Notes under the pieces: model-generated | The model's input: the letters and a program-made list of their open reading frames with translations, nothing else | The model's database searches: none | Told to the model about the DNA's origin: nothing | Shown here: positions 16,035 through 25,681 of the stretch, in pieces | Layout of the letters: every line of letters starts with the position of its first letter | Numbering within the stretch: the first letter of the stretch is position 1 | Translations under genes and position numbers: made by a program | From: Mucilaginibacter_A sp041088075 | GTDB lineage: Bacteria; Bacteroidota; Bacteroidia; Sphingobacteriales; Sphingobacteriaceae | Length of the DNA stretch: 64,000 nt | Assembly: GCF_041088075.1 (NCBI RefSeq) | Contig: NZ_JBGCVY010000024.1 | Coordinates: 1-64,000, forward strand | Direction: 5' to 3'

Positions 16035-18830
16035 TTGGCCCGGTCTTTCAGCTTTAATACCATACTGTTTTTACCCCTGTTATTTTTGCTTGCGATGAGT
16101 GGCTGCTCTTTGGAAAAAGAAAGCCGCTTTAACCGAAGCATGCAAAACCTGACGGCGCACTACAACATTTTGTTCAATGCGCGGCAAATCATCCTGCAAA
16201 AAGAGGAACTGATGGCGCAGGTTTACAACGATGATTATTCGGAGATTTTAAGCGTTTACCAGGATACGATCGCTAAAACTGCAGCAGGAAACAAGGATCT
16301 GGAAGCAGTTACCAGCCGTGCAAACAGTATTATCAGCTTAAAAGAACAAAGTCATTATTTGGGTGATGCTTATTTTTTGCTGGGACAGGCTAATTATCTC
16401 GGCAGCGATTATTTTAATGCGGTGGAGTATTTTAGTTACGTGGTTCGTTCTTTCCCCAAAAACACAGAACTGACCCGGACGGCACTGGCCTGGAAAGCGC
16501 GTTCGTTAATAAAACTAAACCAGCCGGAAAAAGCAGGAATTGCATTAGACACCGCACGCCAGCTTTTTGAGGCAAAGAAAGCTTCGGCAGAAGACATCAC
16601 CGGCGCGGATTTGCAATTTAATTTAGACCAAGGCAACTATGAACAGGCCGAAAAGCTGGCCGTGCAAGCCGTTGATTTGGCAAGCGATCGAAAAAGAAAA
16701 ATACGCTGGACGTTTATTTTGGCGCAGATACAGGAAGCGAACAAAAAACCGGAAGACGCCTACAAAAATTATTCAAACGTTGTACACAGCAATGCTTCTT
16801 TTGAGCTTGCTTTTAATGCCGATTTAAACCGTTTGCGCATCGAAGAAAAGCAGCAAGGCGAACAAATTAACCGCATCAGCCGGTTGCGGTTGTTGCTGAA
16901 AGACGATAAGAACACGGATTTTATTGACCAGATTTATTTTCAGATTGGGGAAACGGCTTTGTCAGCCAAAAAAATTGACGAAGCGGTAAAGAACTATAAA
17001 CTATCCGTTAAAAACAGTACCAAAAACCAGAAGCAAAAAGGCTTGTCGTACCTGCGTTTGGCCGACATCAACTTTAAATACAAGTCCGATTATATCCAGG
17101 CCAAAAAATACTACGACAGCACATTGCTCAACCTTTCACCCCAGTATCCGGGCTATCAGCAAATCCTTAAAAAAGCCAATAATTTACAATTGCTGGCCAG
17201 CCGTTACCAAATTATTACGCGCCAGGATACCTTGCAGGCTTTGGCCAAATTGAAAGAGCCGGACCGGATTGCCCGCATCAATTTAATGGTAGATCAGGAT
17301 GCCATGCAGCAGCAAAACGCGCCCGTTACCGTAAATCCGGCTACCAACACGGGCAATGTTTCTTCCACGCTCAGCCGAAGTTCAAGCTCGTTTTACTTCT
17401 ACAACCCGGATGCGGTAAACCAGGGCATCGCAGCCTTTATCCGTGTTTGGGGGAAACGAAGGCTGGAAGACAACTGGCGCATCAGTTCGCGTGTTGCAAA
17501 TTTGGCTGCCACCAATCCGAATGCAGTGAACGACCCGGATGCTGCACAACCCATCCAGGCACCCGCGTTGGCAACGCCGGGAGCCGGAAATTACCGGCAG
17601 GAATTGTTGAACAGTATTCCGCTTACGCCTGCTTTGTTGGAGCAGTCCAACGTCACCATTTTTAATGCTTATGCCGATATTGCCGGTTTCTATAAAGATA
17701 TTTTGAGCGATGAAAAGGAATCCATCCAGACTTACGAGTACATCGTTGCGCGCTTCCCCGATAATCCAAACTTAGCCCCTGTTTATTACAGCCTTTACCG
17801 TTTGTACACCGATGCGCACAACGAACCGCAAGCCGAGAAATACAAAAATTTGTTGCTGAAAAACTACCCGCAAACGCAGTATGCGCAAATTATTTTGGAC
17901 CCGGAATACAGCAAAAAAATGCTGACCGAAGACTCGCGGCAAAATGCTTTTTACAATTCGGTTTATGATTTGTACCGAAACCGGAAATACGATGCCGTAA
18001 TTGCGCAAACAGATTCGGCCTTAAAATTGAAACCGCAAAACCGCCTGGCACCGCAATTGGCTTATTTAAAAACCATCGCGCAAGGCCATCAGCAAAAGCT
18101 GGATCCTTTTCTGCTGGAGTTGCAGCAAATTGCCGCGCAATATCCGAATGACCGTTTGGTAACGCCTTTGGTGAAACAGCATTTAATTTTTATCAAAGAA
18201 AACCAGGCCGCAATTGTCGCTCGCCCGTTTGTGATTATGGACAGCGACCCGAACGATATTCCTTTTTCTCAGGATCGTTTTCATCCACAAACAATAGCCT
18301 CAAATCCGGTTGTTGCGCCTGCCCCTGTTCAGCCTAAAGCGCCTGAAGTTTTGGCTGCGCCGAAAAGCAATAGCACGATTAATGCTCCAACGGCCACTTT
18401 AAACAACAAGCTCAATGTTACTTTACCAACAGACACCAAAAAAATAGGCATAAAAGAAGCATCGCGTATTTTTACTTTGTCGGATAGTACCGAACTGTAT
18501 TTCGTTATCAACGTTAATGGCGCAGCTAATCTGGCGCCTTCGCGTTTTGGCATCGGCCAGTTTAACCGCGCCAATTATCCTGATCAACCGCTAAAACATC
18601 AACTGAAAGAAATCGGCCAGACCAACCAGTTGATTTACACCGGCCGTTTTTATTCTTTGGGCGAAGTAAAAGAATACGCACGCCACATTGTGCCGCTTTT
18701 GCCGGAAATAATGAAAGTTCCGGCAGAGAAATATAATTTCTTTATCATCAGCCGGAAAAATCTGGATAAATTAGCCGATTCAAAATTGCTAAACAGCTAC
18801 TTTGAATTTTATCAAGTTAATTATCTGTAA
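16035..18830 (+). CDS. sprE: T9SS lipoprotein SprE/PorW, TPR repeats
   Basis: A 931-residue outer-membrane-type lipoprotein. The start is a TTG at 16035, because no ATG lies between it and the promoter and it is needed to include the signal; the lipobox is AMSGC. The region after the lipid anchor (RFNRSMQNLTAHYNILFNA and NDDYSEILSVYQD) matches SprE/PorW. The following ~650 residues are tetratricopeptide-like helical repeats, then a Pro/Ala-rich linker and a C-terminal domain (~790-931). In Flavobacterium SprE and in Porphyromonas PorW are needed for secretion and link the GldKN ring to the translocon. Its stop overlaps the next start (TAATG). An exact 12-mer (18451-18462) encodes IKEAS. Confidence 0.82.
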   Translation: MARSFSFNTILFLPLLFLLAMSGCSLEKESRFNRSMQNLTAHYNILFNARQIILQKEELMAQVYNDDYSEILSVYQDTIAKTAAGNKDLEAVTSRANSIISLKEQSHYLGDAYFLLGQANYLGSDYFNAVEYFSYVVRSFPKNTELTRTALAWKARSLIKLNQPEKAGIALDTARQLFEAKKASAEDITGADLQFNLDQGNYEQAEKLAVQAVDLASDRKRKIRWTFILAQIQEANKKPEDAYKNYSNVVHSNASFELAFNADLNRLRIEEKQQGEQINRISRLRLLLKDDKNTDFIDQIYFQIGETALSAKKIDEAVKNYKLSVKNSTKNQKQKGLSYLRLADINFKYKSDYIQAKKYYDSTLLNLSPQYPGYQQILKKANNLQLLASRYQIITRQDTLQALAKLKEPDRIARINLMVDQDAMQQQNAPVTVNPATNTGNVSSTLSRSSSSFYFYNPDAVNQGIAAFIRVWGKRRLEDNWRISSRVANLAATNPNAVNDPDAAQPIQAPALATPGAGNYRQELLNSIPLTPALLEQSNVTIFNAYADIAGFYKDILSDEKESIQTYEYIVARFPDNPNLAPVYYSLYRLYTDAHNEPQAEKYKNLLLKNYPQTQYAQIILDPEYSKKMLTEDSRQNAFYNSVYDLYRNRKYDAVIAQTDSALKLKPQNRLAPQLAYLKTIAQGHQQKLDPFLLELQQIAAQYPNDRLVTPLVKQHLIFIKENQAAIVARPFVIMDSDPNDIPFSQDRFHPQTIASNPVVAPAPVQPKAPEVLAAPKSNSTINAPTATLNNKLNVTLPTDTKKIGIKEASRIFTLSDSTELYFVINVNGAANLAPSRFGIGQFNRANYPDQPLKHQLKEIGQTNQLIYTGRFYSLGEVKEYARHIVPLLPEIMKVPAEKYNFFIISRKNLDKLADSKLLNSYFEFYQVNYL

Positions 18831-21076
18831 TGCGCTATAAAGAACCTGCCAGAGACCAAAATTTCCGCCGCTACACCCTCAACTTTTGGAAGTTGGTGGC
18901 CGGTGTGTTTTTCTTTTTTGTTTTATTGTTTATGGCCGTTGCCTTCCAGTTGTTTGGCAAACTTCCCTCCTTCCGCGATTTGGAAAACCCGAAAAGCAAT
19001 TTGGCCAGCGTAATTTTTTCGGAAGATAAACAAGAATTAGGCACGTATTATGTGCAAAATCGTTCAAACGTTACTTACTCGCAACTTTCGCCAAACGTTG
19101 TCCACGCTTTAATTTCTACGGAAGACACGCGTTTTTACGATCATTCGGGCATTGATTTCAGGCGCGTTTTCTCCATCGTTTTTTACAACTTGATCGGGAA
19201 GAAACAAGGCGGAAGTACCATCACGCAGCAATTAGCGCTCAATTTATTTTCAGAACGTGCGCACAATCCTTTTAAACGGATCATCCAAAAGTTACAGGAA
19301 TGGATTACGGCAGTAAAAATCGAACGTAATTATACCAAGGAAGAAATCCTGACGATGTATTTAAACACCGTTGATTTTGGCGCTTACAATACTTACGGTA
19401 TCAAATCTGCCGCACATACTTATTTCAATACCACGCCCGATAAGTTAACGCCCAACCAAGCTGCGCTTTTAATTGGCATGGTAAACGGTCCCGGCATTTA
19501 TTCGCCAATTAATCACCCCGACAACGCCATTAAAAGAAGGAATTTTGTGCTGAAGCGGATGACAGATGAAAAGTTTTTAAGCGAAGGCCAGGCAGATGAA
19601 GAAAAAGCAAAACCCTTAGGCTTAAATTTCAACCCGATTGACCAGAACGATGGTTTGGCGACTTACTTTCGCTCTGTTTTGAAAAAAGACATCCAAAAAA
19701 CGCTGGCCGACCAATCCATAACCAAAGCAGATGGCACGCCTTATGATTTGGACCGCGATGGTTTAAAAATCTACACCACGATCAATTACCAGATGCAGGA
19801 TTATGCCGAACAGGCGCAAAAAGAGTACATGCGCGATCTGCAAAACCAGTTTAACGCACATTGGCGCGGCCGAAGTCTTTGGAAAATGATCCCTGATTTT
19901 AAAAGCATATTAGATCAGGGCATGAAACGTTCAGACCGTTACCGGATGCTGAAAGACCAGGGAAAATCAGACCAGGAAATTAAAACTGATTTTAACACGC
20001 CTGCCCGAATGAACCTTTTTACTTGGAAAGGGAACATTGACACCACGATGAAGCCAATTGATTCCATCGTTTACACCAAACTGATTTTGCGTAATGCGAT
20101 AATGTCTATGGACCCTACAACCGGTTATATTAAAGCTTGGGTTGGCGGTGATAATTTCGAGCATTTTAAGTACGACCAGGTAAAAATGGGCACACGCCAG
20201 GTTGGTTCTACGGCCAAACCTTTTACTTATGCCGTTGCCATAGCCAATGGCATGTCGCCTTGTATGGAAGTTCCGGTAGAACCGGTTACCATCGTTACAG
20301 ATGGCAAAGCTTGGACACCTTCTTCTCCTGCAAAAGACAACATTTACAGTTCTTTAAACCTGCGCAAGGCTTTGGCTATTTCCCATAACTGGATTGCCGC
20401 AAACATGATGCAAGCAGTTGGCCCAACATCTGTGGTTAATCTCATTAAAAAAATGGGCGTACATAGTCCAAACCTACAACCTTATCCTTCTATCGTTTTG
20501 GGAACCTTTGATGCTTCCGTTTTTGACATGACGGGCGCTTACAGTGTTTTTGCCAACCATGGTGCCTGGACAGAACCAATTTATTTGTTGCGTGTGGAAG
20601 ACAAGAACGGTAACCTGCTGTATGAGCGTAAACCAAAAGTGGTAGTGGCAATGGACGAGCAAACGGCTTACGTGATGACTTACATGCTAAAAGGCGTGAT
20701 CCAGGAAGGAACCGGATGGCGTTTAAGAAGCAAGTACGGTTTAACCAACCCAATCGGCGGCAAAACCGGCACCACGCAAAATAATTCTGACGGTTGGTTT
20801 ATCGGCATTACGCCGCAATTGGTTACCGGCGTTTGGACGGGTTGCGAAGATATGCAGATACACTTCCGTTCTACAGATTTGGGTGAAGGTGCCAACACGG
20901 CATTACCGATCTTTGCCTTGTATATGAAAAAGGTTTACGCCAACGCTAGCTTAGGCATCAAAAAAAATGTGGATTTTGACCCGCCGAAAAATGGTGTCAG
21001 CATCACGATGGATTGCGGCGCGTACAGCCAGCAACAACAGCAAAAAACAGAAGTAGATAAACAATTGGGCTTTTAA
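18830..21076 (+). CDS. Class A penicillin-binding protein (PBP1A type)
   Basis: A 748-residue bifunctional cell-wall synthase that polymerises lipid II and crosslinks the peptides in the periplasm. There is one N-terminal membrane helix (residues ~21-42). The GT51 transglycosylase domain contains Glu98 in STEDTRFYDHSG and the motif GGSTITQQLALN (127-138). The transpeptidase domain has all three active-site motifs: Ser460-Thr-Ala-Lys463, Ser-His-Asn at 518-520 and Lys645-Thr-Gly-Thr. It begins inside the stop codon of sprE, so the two are probably translated together. The length is normal. Confidence 0.93.
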   Translation: MRYKEPARDQNFRRYTLNFWKLVAGVFFFFVLLFMAVAFQLFGKLPSFRDLENPKSNLASVIFSEDKQELGTYYVQNRSNVTYSQLSPNVVHALISTEDTRFYDHSGIDFRRVFSIVFYNLIGKKQGGSTITQQLALNLFSERAHNPFKRIIQKLQEWITAVKIERNYTKEEILTMYLNTVDFGAYNTYGIKSAAHTYFNTTPDKLTPNQAALLIGMVNGPGIYSPINHPDNAIKRRNFVLKRMTDEKFLSEGQADEEKAKPLGLNFNPIDQNDGLATYFRSVLKKDIQKTLADQSITKADGTPYDLDRDGLKIYTTINYQMQDYAEQAQKEYMRDLQNQFNAHWRGRSLWKMIPDFKSILDQGMKRSDRYRMLKDQGKSDQEIKTDFNTPARMNLFTWKGNIDTTMKPIDSIVYTKLILRNAIMSMDPTTGYIKAWVGGDNFEHFKYDQVKMGTRQVGSTAKPFTYAVAIANGMSPCMEVPVEPVTIVTDGKAWTPSSPAKDNIYSSLNLRKALAISHNWIAANMMQAVGPTSVVNLIKKMGVHSPNLQPYPSIVLGTFDASVFDMTGAYSVFANHGAWTEPIYLLRVEDKNGNLLYERKPKVVVAMDEQTAYVMTYMLKGVIQEGTGWRLRSKYGLTNPIGGKTGTTQNNSDGWFIGITPQLVTGVWTGCEDMQIHFRSTDLGEGANTALPIFALYMKKVYANASLGIKKNVDFDPPKNGVSITMDCGAYSQQQQQKTEVDKQLGF

Positions 21077-21098
21077 GCGTTTACTAATTTTATACCGA

Positions 21099-21110
21099 TA
21101 AAAGAAGCAA
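21099..21110 (+). repeat. Near-exact 12-mer upstream of uvrC
   Basis: TAAAAGAAGCAA (11 of 12) preceded by ACCGA. It is the only structure in the 46-bp gap between the PBP and uvrC genes. Confidence 0.5.
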
Positions 21111-21122
21111 GCGTTGTTGGGC

Positions 21123-22943
21123 ATGAGTAATTTCGATTATAAAGAAGCATTAAAAGCGGTTCCGCACAAACCCGGCGTTTACCAGTATTGGGACGACGAG
21201 AACACGATCATTTATATTGGCAAAGCCAAAGACCTGAAAAACCGGGTCAGTTCCTATTTCAACAAAGATGTTTTAAGCAGCAATGGCAAAACCAAAGTGC
21301 TGGTTTCCAAGATCAGGAAAATTACGTTTACCATTGTTGATACCGAAATTGATGCCTGGCTTTTAGAAAACAGCCTGATCAAAAAGCACCAGCCGCGTTA
21401 CAACGTGCTGCTGAAGGACGATAAAACCTATCCCTGGATCGTCATCAAAAACGAACCTTTTCCGCGCATTTACTGGACGAGAAGGATCATCCGCGACGGT
21501 TCCAAATACCTCGGCCCATACGCTTCCATTAGCATGATGCACACGATTTTGGATTTGATCCGGGAAACTTATCCATTGAGAACCTGTAACCTTCCGTTAA
21601 CCGAACCTAATATTGATGCCGGTAAATTTAAAGTTTGTCTGGAATATCAATTGGGAAACTGCAAAGGCCCTTGTCAGAAATACCAATCCGCAGAAGATTA
21701 TTTGAACAACATCGAGGAAATTAAAGACATTTTGAACGGGAAAACCGGCTCTGTGGTGAAGCAATTGAAAGAGCAAATGGAAAATGCCATTGCCGAACTG
21801 AATTTCGAGTTGGCGCACAAACTGAAAAGAAAATTCGAACTGCTGGACAATTACCAAAGCAAATCAACCGTGGTCAATTCTTCGATTACGGATGTGGATG
21901 TTTTCAGTATTGCTTCCGAAGAAAGGTACGCGTTCGTTAATTTTCTAAAAGTGATGAACGGCGTAATCACCCAAACACAAACTTTGGAACTGAAAAAACG
22001 TCTGGATGAAACCGATGAAGAATTACTGACTTTGGCTATTTCCGAATTTCGGACACGTTACAACAGCATGTCAAAAGAAGTTATTGTTCCGTTTGATATT
22101 ACTGTGGATGAAGGTTCCAACATCCGTTTTACCGTTCCAAAATTAGGCGAAAAGAAAAAATTGTTGGATCTGTCGCAAAAGAATGTGCAGTTTTTTAAGA
22201 GCGGAAAAATTGACCAGTACGAAAAATTAAACCCGGAAGTCAGGACAGATCGCTTGTTGACACAAATGATGAAAGATTTACGTTTAAACCAGTTGCCGCG
22301 GCACATCGAATGTATTGATAACTCTAACTTTCAAGGCTCGTTCCCGGTTTCGGCAATTGTGGTTTTTCGGGATGGAAAGCCGTCGAAAAAAGATTACCGT
22401 TTTTTCAATGTAAAAACAGTAGTCGGCCCTGATGATTTTGCCACAATGGAAGAAGCCGTTTACCGCCGCTACAAACGTTTGCTGGAAGAAAACCAGGAAT
22501 TGCCACAACTCATTATTATTGATGGCGGAAAAGGACAATTGTCATCTTCGGTAAAAGCGTTGAAAAAGCTGGATATTGATAAAAAAGTAACGATCATCGG
22601 AATTGCCAAACGTTTGGAAGAACTGTATTATCCCGGCGACCAATATCCGATGTACTTAGACAAAAAATCGGAAACGTTAAAAATCATCCAGCAATTGCGC
22701 GACGAAGCGCACCGTTTCGGAATCACGGCGCACCGCAAAAAACGCAATAAAGCCACCATTGCAACCGAACTGGAAAACATTCCGGGAATTGGCAAAACCA
22801 CGGCCGATAAACTGCTCACCTATTTTAAGTCGGTAAAAAGAGTACGTGAAGCTTCGCAAGAGCTATTGATGGAAGTGGTAAACAGCAAACAAGCTTTGGC
22901 CATTCACGATTTCTTTACGCAAGAAAAAGCCCCGCAAGAGTAA
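21123..22943 (+). CDS. uvrC: Excinuclease ABC subunit C
   Basis: A 606-residue nuclease that cuts both sides of a lesion in nucleotide excision repair. The start is the ATG at 21123. Domains in order: GIY-YIG nuclease (residues ~13-95; PGVYQYWD, YIGKAKDLKNR), a Cys-rich segment (CLEYQLGNCKGPC), the UvrB-interacting UVR helix pair (~205-240), the RNase H-like C-terminal nuclease (IECIDNSNFQGSFPVS) and a final HhH domain (NIPGIGKTTADKLL). The last codons (TQEKAPQE) lie in a sequence that is repeated 152 bp downstream, so the C-terminus may have been altered by that duplication. Confidence 0.95.
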   Translation: MSNFDYKEALKAVPHKPGVYQYWDDENTIIYIGKAKDLKNRVSSYFNKDVLSSNGKTKVLVSKIRKITFTIVDTEIDAWLLENSLIKKHQPRYNVLLKDDKTYPWIVIKNEPFPRIYWTRRIIRDGSKYLGPYASISMMHTILDLIRETYPLRTCNLPLTEPNIDAGKFKVCLEYQLGNCKGPCQKYQSAEDYLNNIEEIKDILNGKTGSVVKQLKEQMENAIAELNFELAHKLKRKFELLDNYQSKSTVVNSSITDVDVFSIASEERYAFVNFLKVMNGVITQTQTLELKKRLDETDEELLTLAISEFRTRYNSMSKEVIVPFDITVDEGSNIRFTVPKLGEKKKLLDLSQKNVQFFKSGKIDQYEKLNPEVRTDRLLTQMMKDLRLNQLPRHIECIDNSNFQGSFPVSAIVVFRDGKPSKKDYRFFNVKTVVGPDDFATMEEAVYRRYKRLLEENQELPQLIIIDGGKGQLSSSVKALKKLDIDKKVTIIGIAKRLEELYYPGDQYPMYLDKKSETLKIIQQLRDEAHRFGITAHRKKRNKATIATELENIPGIGKTTADKLLTYFKSVKRVREASQELLMEVVNSKQALAIHDFFTQEKAPQE

Positions 22944-22990
22944 TCCTGCGAAGCCAATGCTTCTTTTACCGGGTAAAAATTGGTGTGTTA
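22908..22990. repeat. Direct repeat copy A, includes the uvrC 3' end
   Basis: An ~80-bp block matching 23060-23142 at an offset of 152 bp, with few mismatches. It contains the last uvrC codons, an imperfect hairpin (CCCGCAAG to CCTGCG) and a complete 12-mer unit ATGCTTCTTTTA-CCGGG-TAAAAATTGGTG (22957-22985). Confidence 0.75.
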
Positions 22991-23059
22991 GCAACCCCAA
23001 AATTTTCGTTTGTAATATTGATGAAAGTGTTGATCAGCAAATAAACTTTGGCAACCCAT

Positions 23060-23142
23060 AATTTTTTTACACAAGAAAAAGCCCCGCAAGAACATTCTTG
23101 CGGAGCCAATGCTTCTTTTATCAGGTAAAAATTGGTGTGTTA
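23060..23142. repeat. Direct repeat copy B, gldN side
   Basis: The second copy of the uvrC-tail repeat. It contains a perfect hairpin and a 12-mer unit ATGCTTCTTTTA-TCAGG-TAAAAATTGGTG (23109-23137), and ends at the gldN stop codon. Confidence 0.75.
23074..23103 (-). terminator. Terminator of the gldKLMN operon
   Basis: CCGCAAGAA (23084-23092), a 2-nt loop, TTCTTGCGG (23095-23103): nine perfect pairs. On the minus strand it is followed by GGGC and then TTTTTC. It stands 37 bp after the gldN stop. Confidence 0.8.
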
Positions 23143-24093
23143 ATATTGCCACAAATCCTGTTCGTAGTTCAGCAAAGATTTTTTGATCTTTTCCGATTCG
23201 TACAGCTTGTCAATCCCTTGTGCGTAATCTTTAATCCGCTCATCTTTATCGTTGGATTCTTTCACGATGTAACTGGAAAAAACACGCTTCATAAAAATAT
23301 CATCAAAACTTAAACCGGTGGCATCGTTGTGGCGATTAACTGCTTCTTTGGTTACCAAAATATTCCTGGCTTCCGGAAAGTAAATCCAAAACGCGGGTTG
23401 ATAATCCAAGTTTAATCCACCTGCATGAGATTTGATTAAAGGTGCAATACCGATGATGCGAGGTTCAAAAACAGAACGTTGTTTATCAAAAATCCAATCT
23501 TCTTTGATCCTGAATTTGATTACGCTGTCCGGGTTAAATTCACCCGCTTGCATTCTGGAACCTGTTTTTTCTCCTGTGTTTTTATCAAAAGTATCAATCA
23601 TCGCACTGTCAGCCATTTTTGCCATAGCCTGGTTTGGTTTTAGCAAAGCAGAAAATTCGTCTCCGTTCGGGTCGTTTTTAGTTGGAGAAGGATCATAAGC
23701 ATTCAATTCTCCTTTTGCAATGGCATCCATTAAAATATCAATCAAACGTGCTTTTGGAGAAGCCAGGTATTGGTTCATCCGTTCGCGAACGTCAATTTCG
23801 CGCCAAACCCTTTTTGCAAAAGCTACATCAGCTTCGCGCAGGTATTGGTAAGGCGTAACTTTTGCATTTAAAATACTGGTCTTTTTGTAATAACCGTCCT
23901 GCGGTTTGTAATAGCCATCCTGCGGGCGCACAAACGCCTTTACATTGCTCGTATCTCCCAACGCCTGGGATTTGGCAGCCGCCGCAGTTTGTTTTTTAGG
24001 TGCAGTCCTTCGGGTAGCCGTTCTCCTGCGCGTTTGTGCGAAAGAACTTGCACAAAGCAGGCATAAAACTAAAATAACCAGGTTCCTTTTCAT
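23140..24093 (-). CDS. gldN: T9SS ring protein GldN/PorN
   Basis: A 317-residue periplasmic protein with a signal peptide ending near SSFAQ. With GldK it forms the outer ring of the type IX secretion translocon. Family features: the degenerate tandem PQDGYYKPQDGYYKK near residue 60, then READVAFAKRVWREIDVRER and YFPEARNILVTKEAVNRHND. It is the last gene of gldKLMN, with gldM ending 6 bp upstream of its start, and it is convergent with uvrC. Confidence 0.93.
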   Translation of the reverse strand: MKRNLVILVLCLLCASSFAQTRRRTATRRTAPKKQTAAAAKSQALGDTSNVKAFVRPQDGYYKPQDGYYKKTSILNAKVTPYQYLREADVAFAKRVWREIDVRERMNQYLASPKARLIDILMDAIAKGELNAYDPSPTKNDPNGDEFSALLKPNQAMAKMADSAMIDTFDKNTGEKTGSRMQAGEFNPDSVIKFRIKEDWIFDKQRSVFEPRIIGIAPLIKSHAGGLNLDYQPAFWIYFPEARNILVTKEAVNRHNDATGLSFDDIFMKRVFSSYIVKESNDKDERIKDYAQGIDKLYESEKIKKSLLNYEQDLWQY

Positions 24094-24099
24094 AGTTTT

Positions 24100-25635
24100 T
24101 TAATTTGCGGTCAATACAATTGGGTCTAAACCACGTTGCGTACCATCTGGGCCAACAGCAATAATATTATCAAAAATCACACGTGATCCAGGCGTAATGG
24201 TAGCTAAAGCCGATTTCATCGGGCCGGAAAGATCACTTCCGGAACCGGAAATGGTAATTGCATCCTGACGAGGCTTAACAACCGTCAACGAAAAACGCGT
24301 AACATTAAATTTAGCATCAAAATCAAAATTTTCTAACCGTGCAAAAACCCGGTCCTGCGCTTTGATATTTCCTGAAGCAACTGCTCCGCTGCTTTTACCG
24401 GCAAATTGCGCTTTTGGATCAGGGATTCTTTTCACACGAAATTCCTGCACACCTAAAACCTGGTTTTTCCCGGGGGAGGTTTCGCCGGAAACGGTAATTT
24501 TCGCCGTTGTTCCGGGTGAAGAAACGGTAGCTGTAAATTTTCCCGCCGAACCACTGATGGAACCGCCGCTGATGCTTAAATGCAGTTTTTCTTTGGCAAT
24601 ACCGGGCGCCGAAACCGAAACCGGGTTAGGTACGCCAACATACAACACGTTCATTTTATCCGGGGAAATCACTGCCGAAGGGCGTGCAACCTGATACGTT
24701 TGCGGTGCCGTTTTGTACTCTTTAATCGTTCCGTCGTTTTGTTTTACACGAATGCTTCCAACCCAGGTAAAAACACCTTCTCTAGCTGTTCCAACTGTAT
24801 ATTTTCCTCTGCCGCCTGTAGTTGATAACCTCGAGCCACCTACTGTAATATCCGGATTTGATTTAGAATCTGATGCGGTTAAAAATACTTCGGCAGTATA
24901 AGGCTGACCGGCAACCACATAACTGCTGGGCGCAACTGCCACTGCAGAAAACTGATCCAAGTTAACTACCGCCTGATCCATTTTCCCGAAAATCCGTTTA
25001 ACCACGTCAGATTCGGCATTTTTGGTATCCGTTTGGATTTTGGTTAAAACCGTCATGGAAGCAGTAAGCGGTGTGCCTTCGCCAAAATTGATCTCTTCCC
25101 ATCTTTTTTTGCCTTCAACTGCTTTCGCCGGATCATTCGCTTCCAAAGAAAACGTTAAACCTGCACGGTCTTTCGGTTCTACAAGCGCAATTAATTTTTC
25201 GCGCGTTTCGTTGATCTTATTTTTAAGCTTCAACCCCTCGCCCTGATTAACCATATAACCCGGAGAAATATCCAAATTTGCCCTTTCAACCAAATCGCCT
25301 GATTCTTCGCTGTAACCTTGCCCCTCTTTTACAAAATGTTCTTTTAACTTATCAATATAAGTGTTCAGTTCTTCTGCTACTGCCCTGGCTTGTACGGCCT
25401 TATCGTAAATTGGTTTTGCCCTTTGCGGCTCTTCTTTCAGTTTGGTGTTCTCAAAAGAAGTGAATAATTGGTTAACGCTGTTGTTTACATTGTTTTTAGA
25501 AGTATTTAAACTGTCGTTTATATTTTTAAATTCATTTAAAATTGTGTCCGAGACATTCAAGGCCAGCATCGCAAGCAATACCAAATACATGATATTGATC
25601 ATCCGCTGCCTTGTCGTTTCCTTACCTCCAGCCAT
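24100..25635 (-). CDS. gldM: T9SS motor shaft protein GldM/PorM
   Basis: A 511-residue inner membrane protein with one N-terminal helix (MINIMYLVLLAMLALNVSDT) and a long periplasmic part of four Ig-like domains. The conserved acidic or polar residues needed for proton coupling lie around that helix. GldM dimers contact GldL in the membrane and the GldKN ring at the outer membrane, transmitting proton-driven motion. The gene lies between gldL and gldN, and the family match is clear along its full length. Confidence 0.93.
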   Translation of the reverse strand: MAGGKETTRQRMINIMYLVLLAMLALNVSDTILNEFKNINDSLNTSKNNVNNSVNQLFTSFENTKLKEEPQRAKPIYDKAVQARAVAEELNTYIDKLKEHFVKEGQGYSEESGDLVERANLDISPGYMVNQGEGLKLKNKINETREKLIALVEPKDRAGLTFSLEANDPAKAVEGKKRWEEINFGEGTPLTASMTVLTKIQTDTKNAESDVVKRIFGKMDQAVVNLDQFSAVAVAPSSYVVAGQPYTAEVFLTASDSKSNPDITVGGSRLSTTGGRGKYTVGTAREGVFTWVGSIRVKQNDGTIKEYKTAPQTYQVARPSAVISPDKMNVLYVGVPNPVSVSAPGIAKEKLHLSISGGSISGSAGKFTATVSSPGTTAKITVSGETSPGKNQVLGVQEFRVKRIPDPKAQFAGKSSGAVASGNIKAQDRVFARLENFDFDAKFNVTRFSLTVVKPRQDAITISGSGSDLSGPMKSALATITPGSRVIFDNIIAVGPDGTQRGLDPIVLTAN

Positions 25636-25681
25636 TTGCTATTGTTTTATCTATTGGTGTAGTATTTATGTTATAATTTGT

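Noticed and set aside
21139..21150. ATAAAGAAGCAT in uvrC as another copy of the iterated word
   Set aside because: One mismatch inside the A-run; it may be ordinary Tyr-Lys-Glu-Ala coding, so it was not counted.
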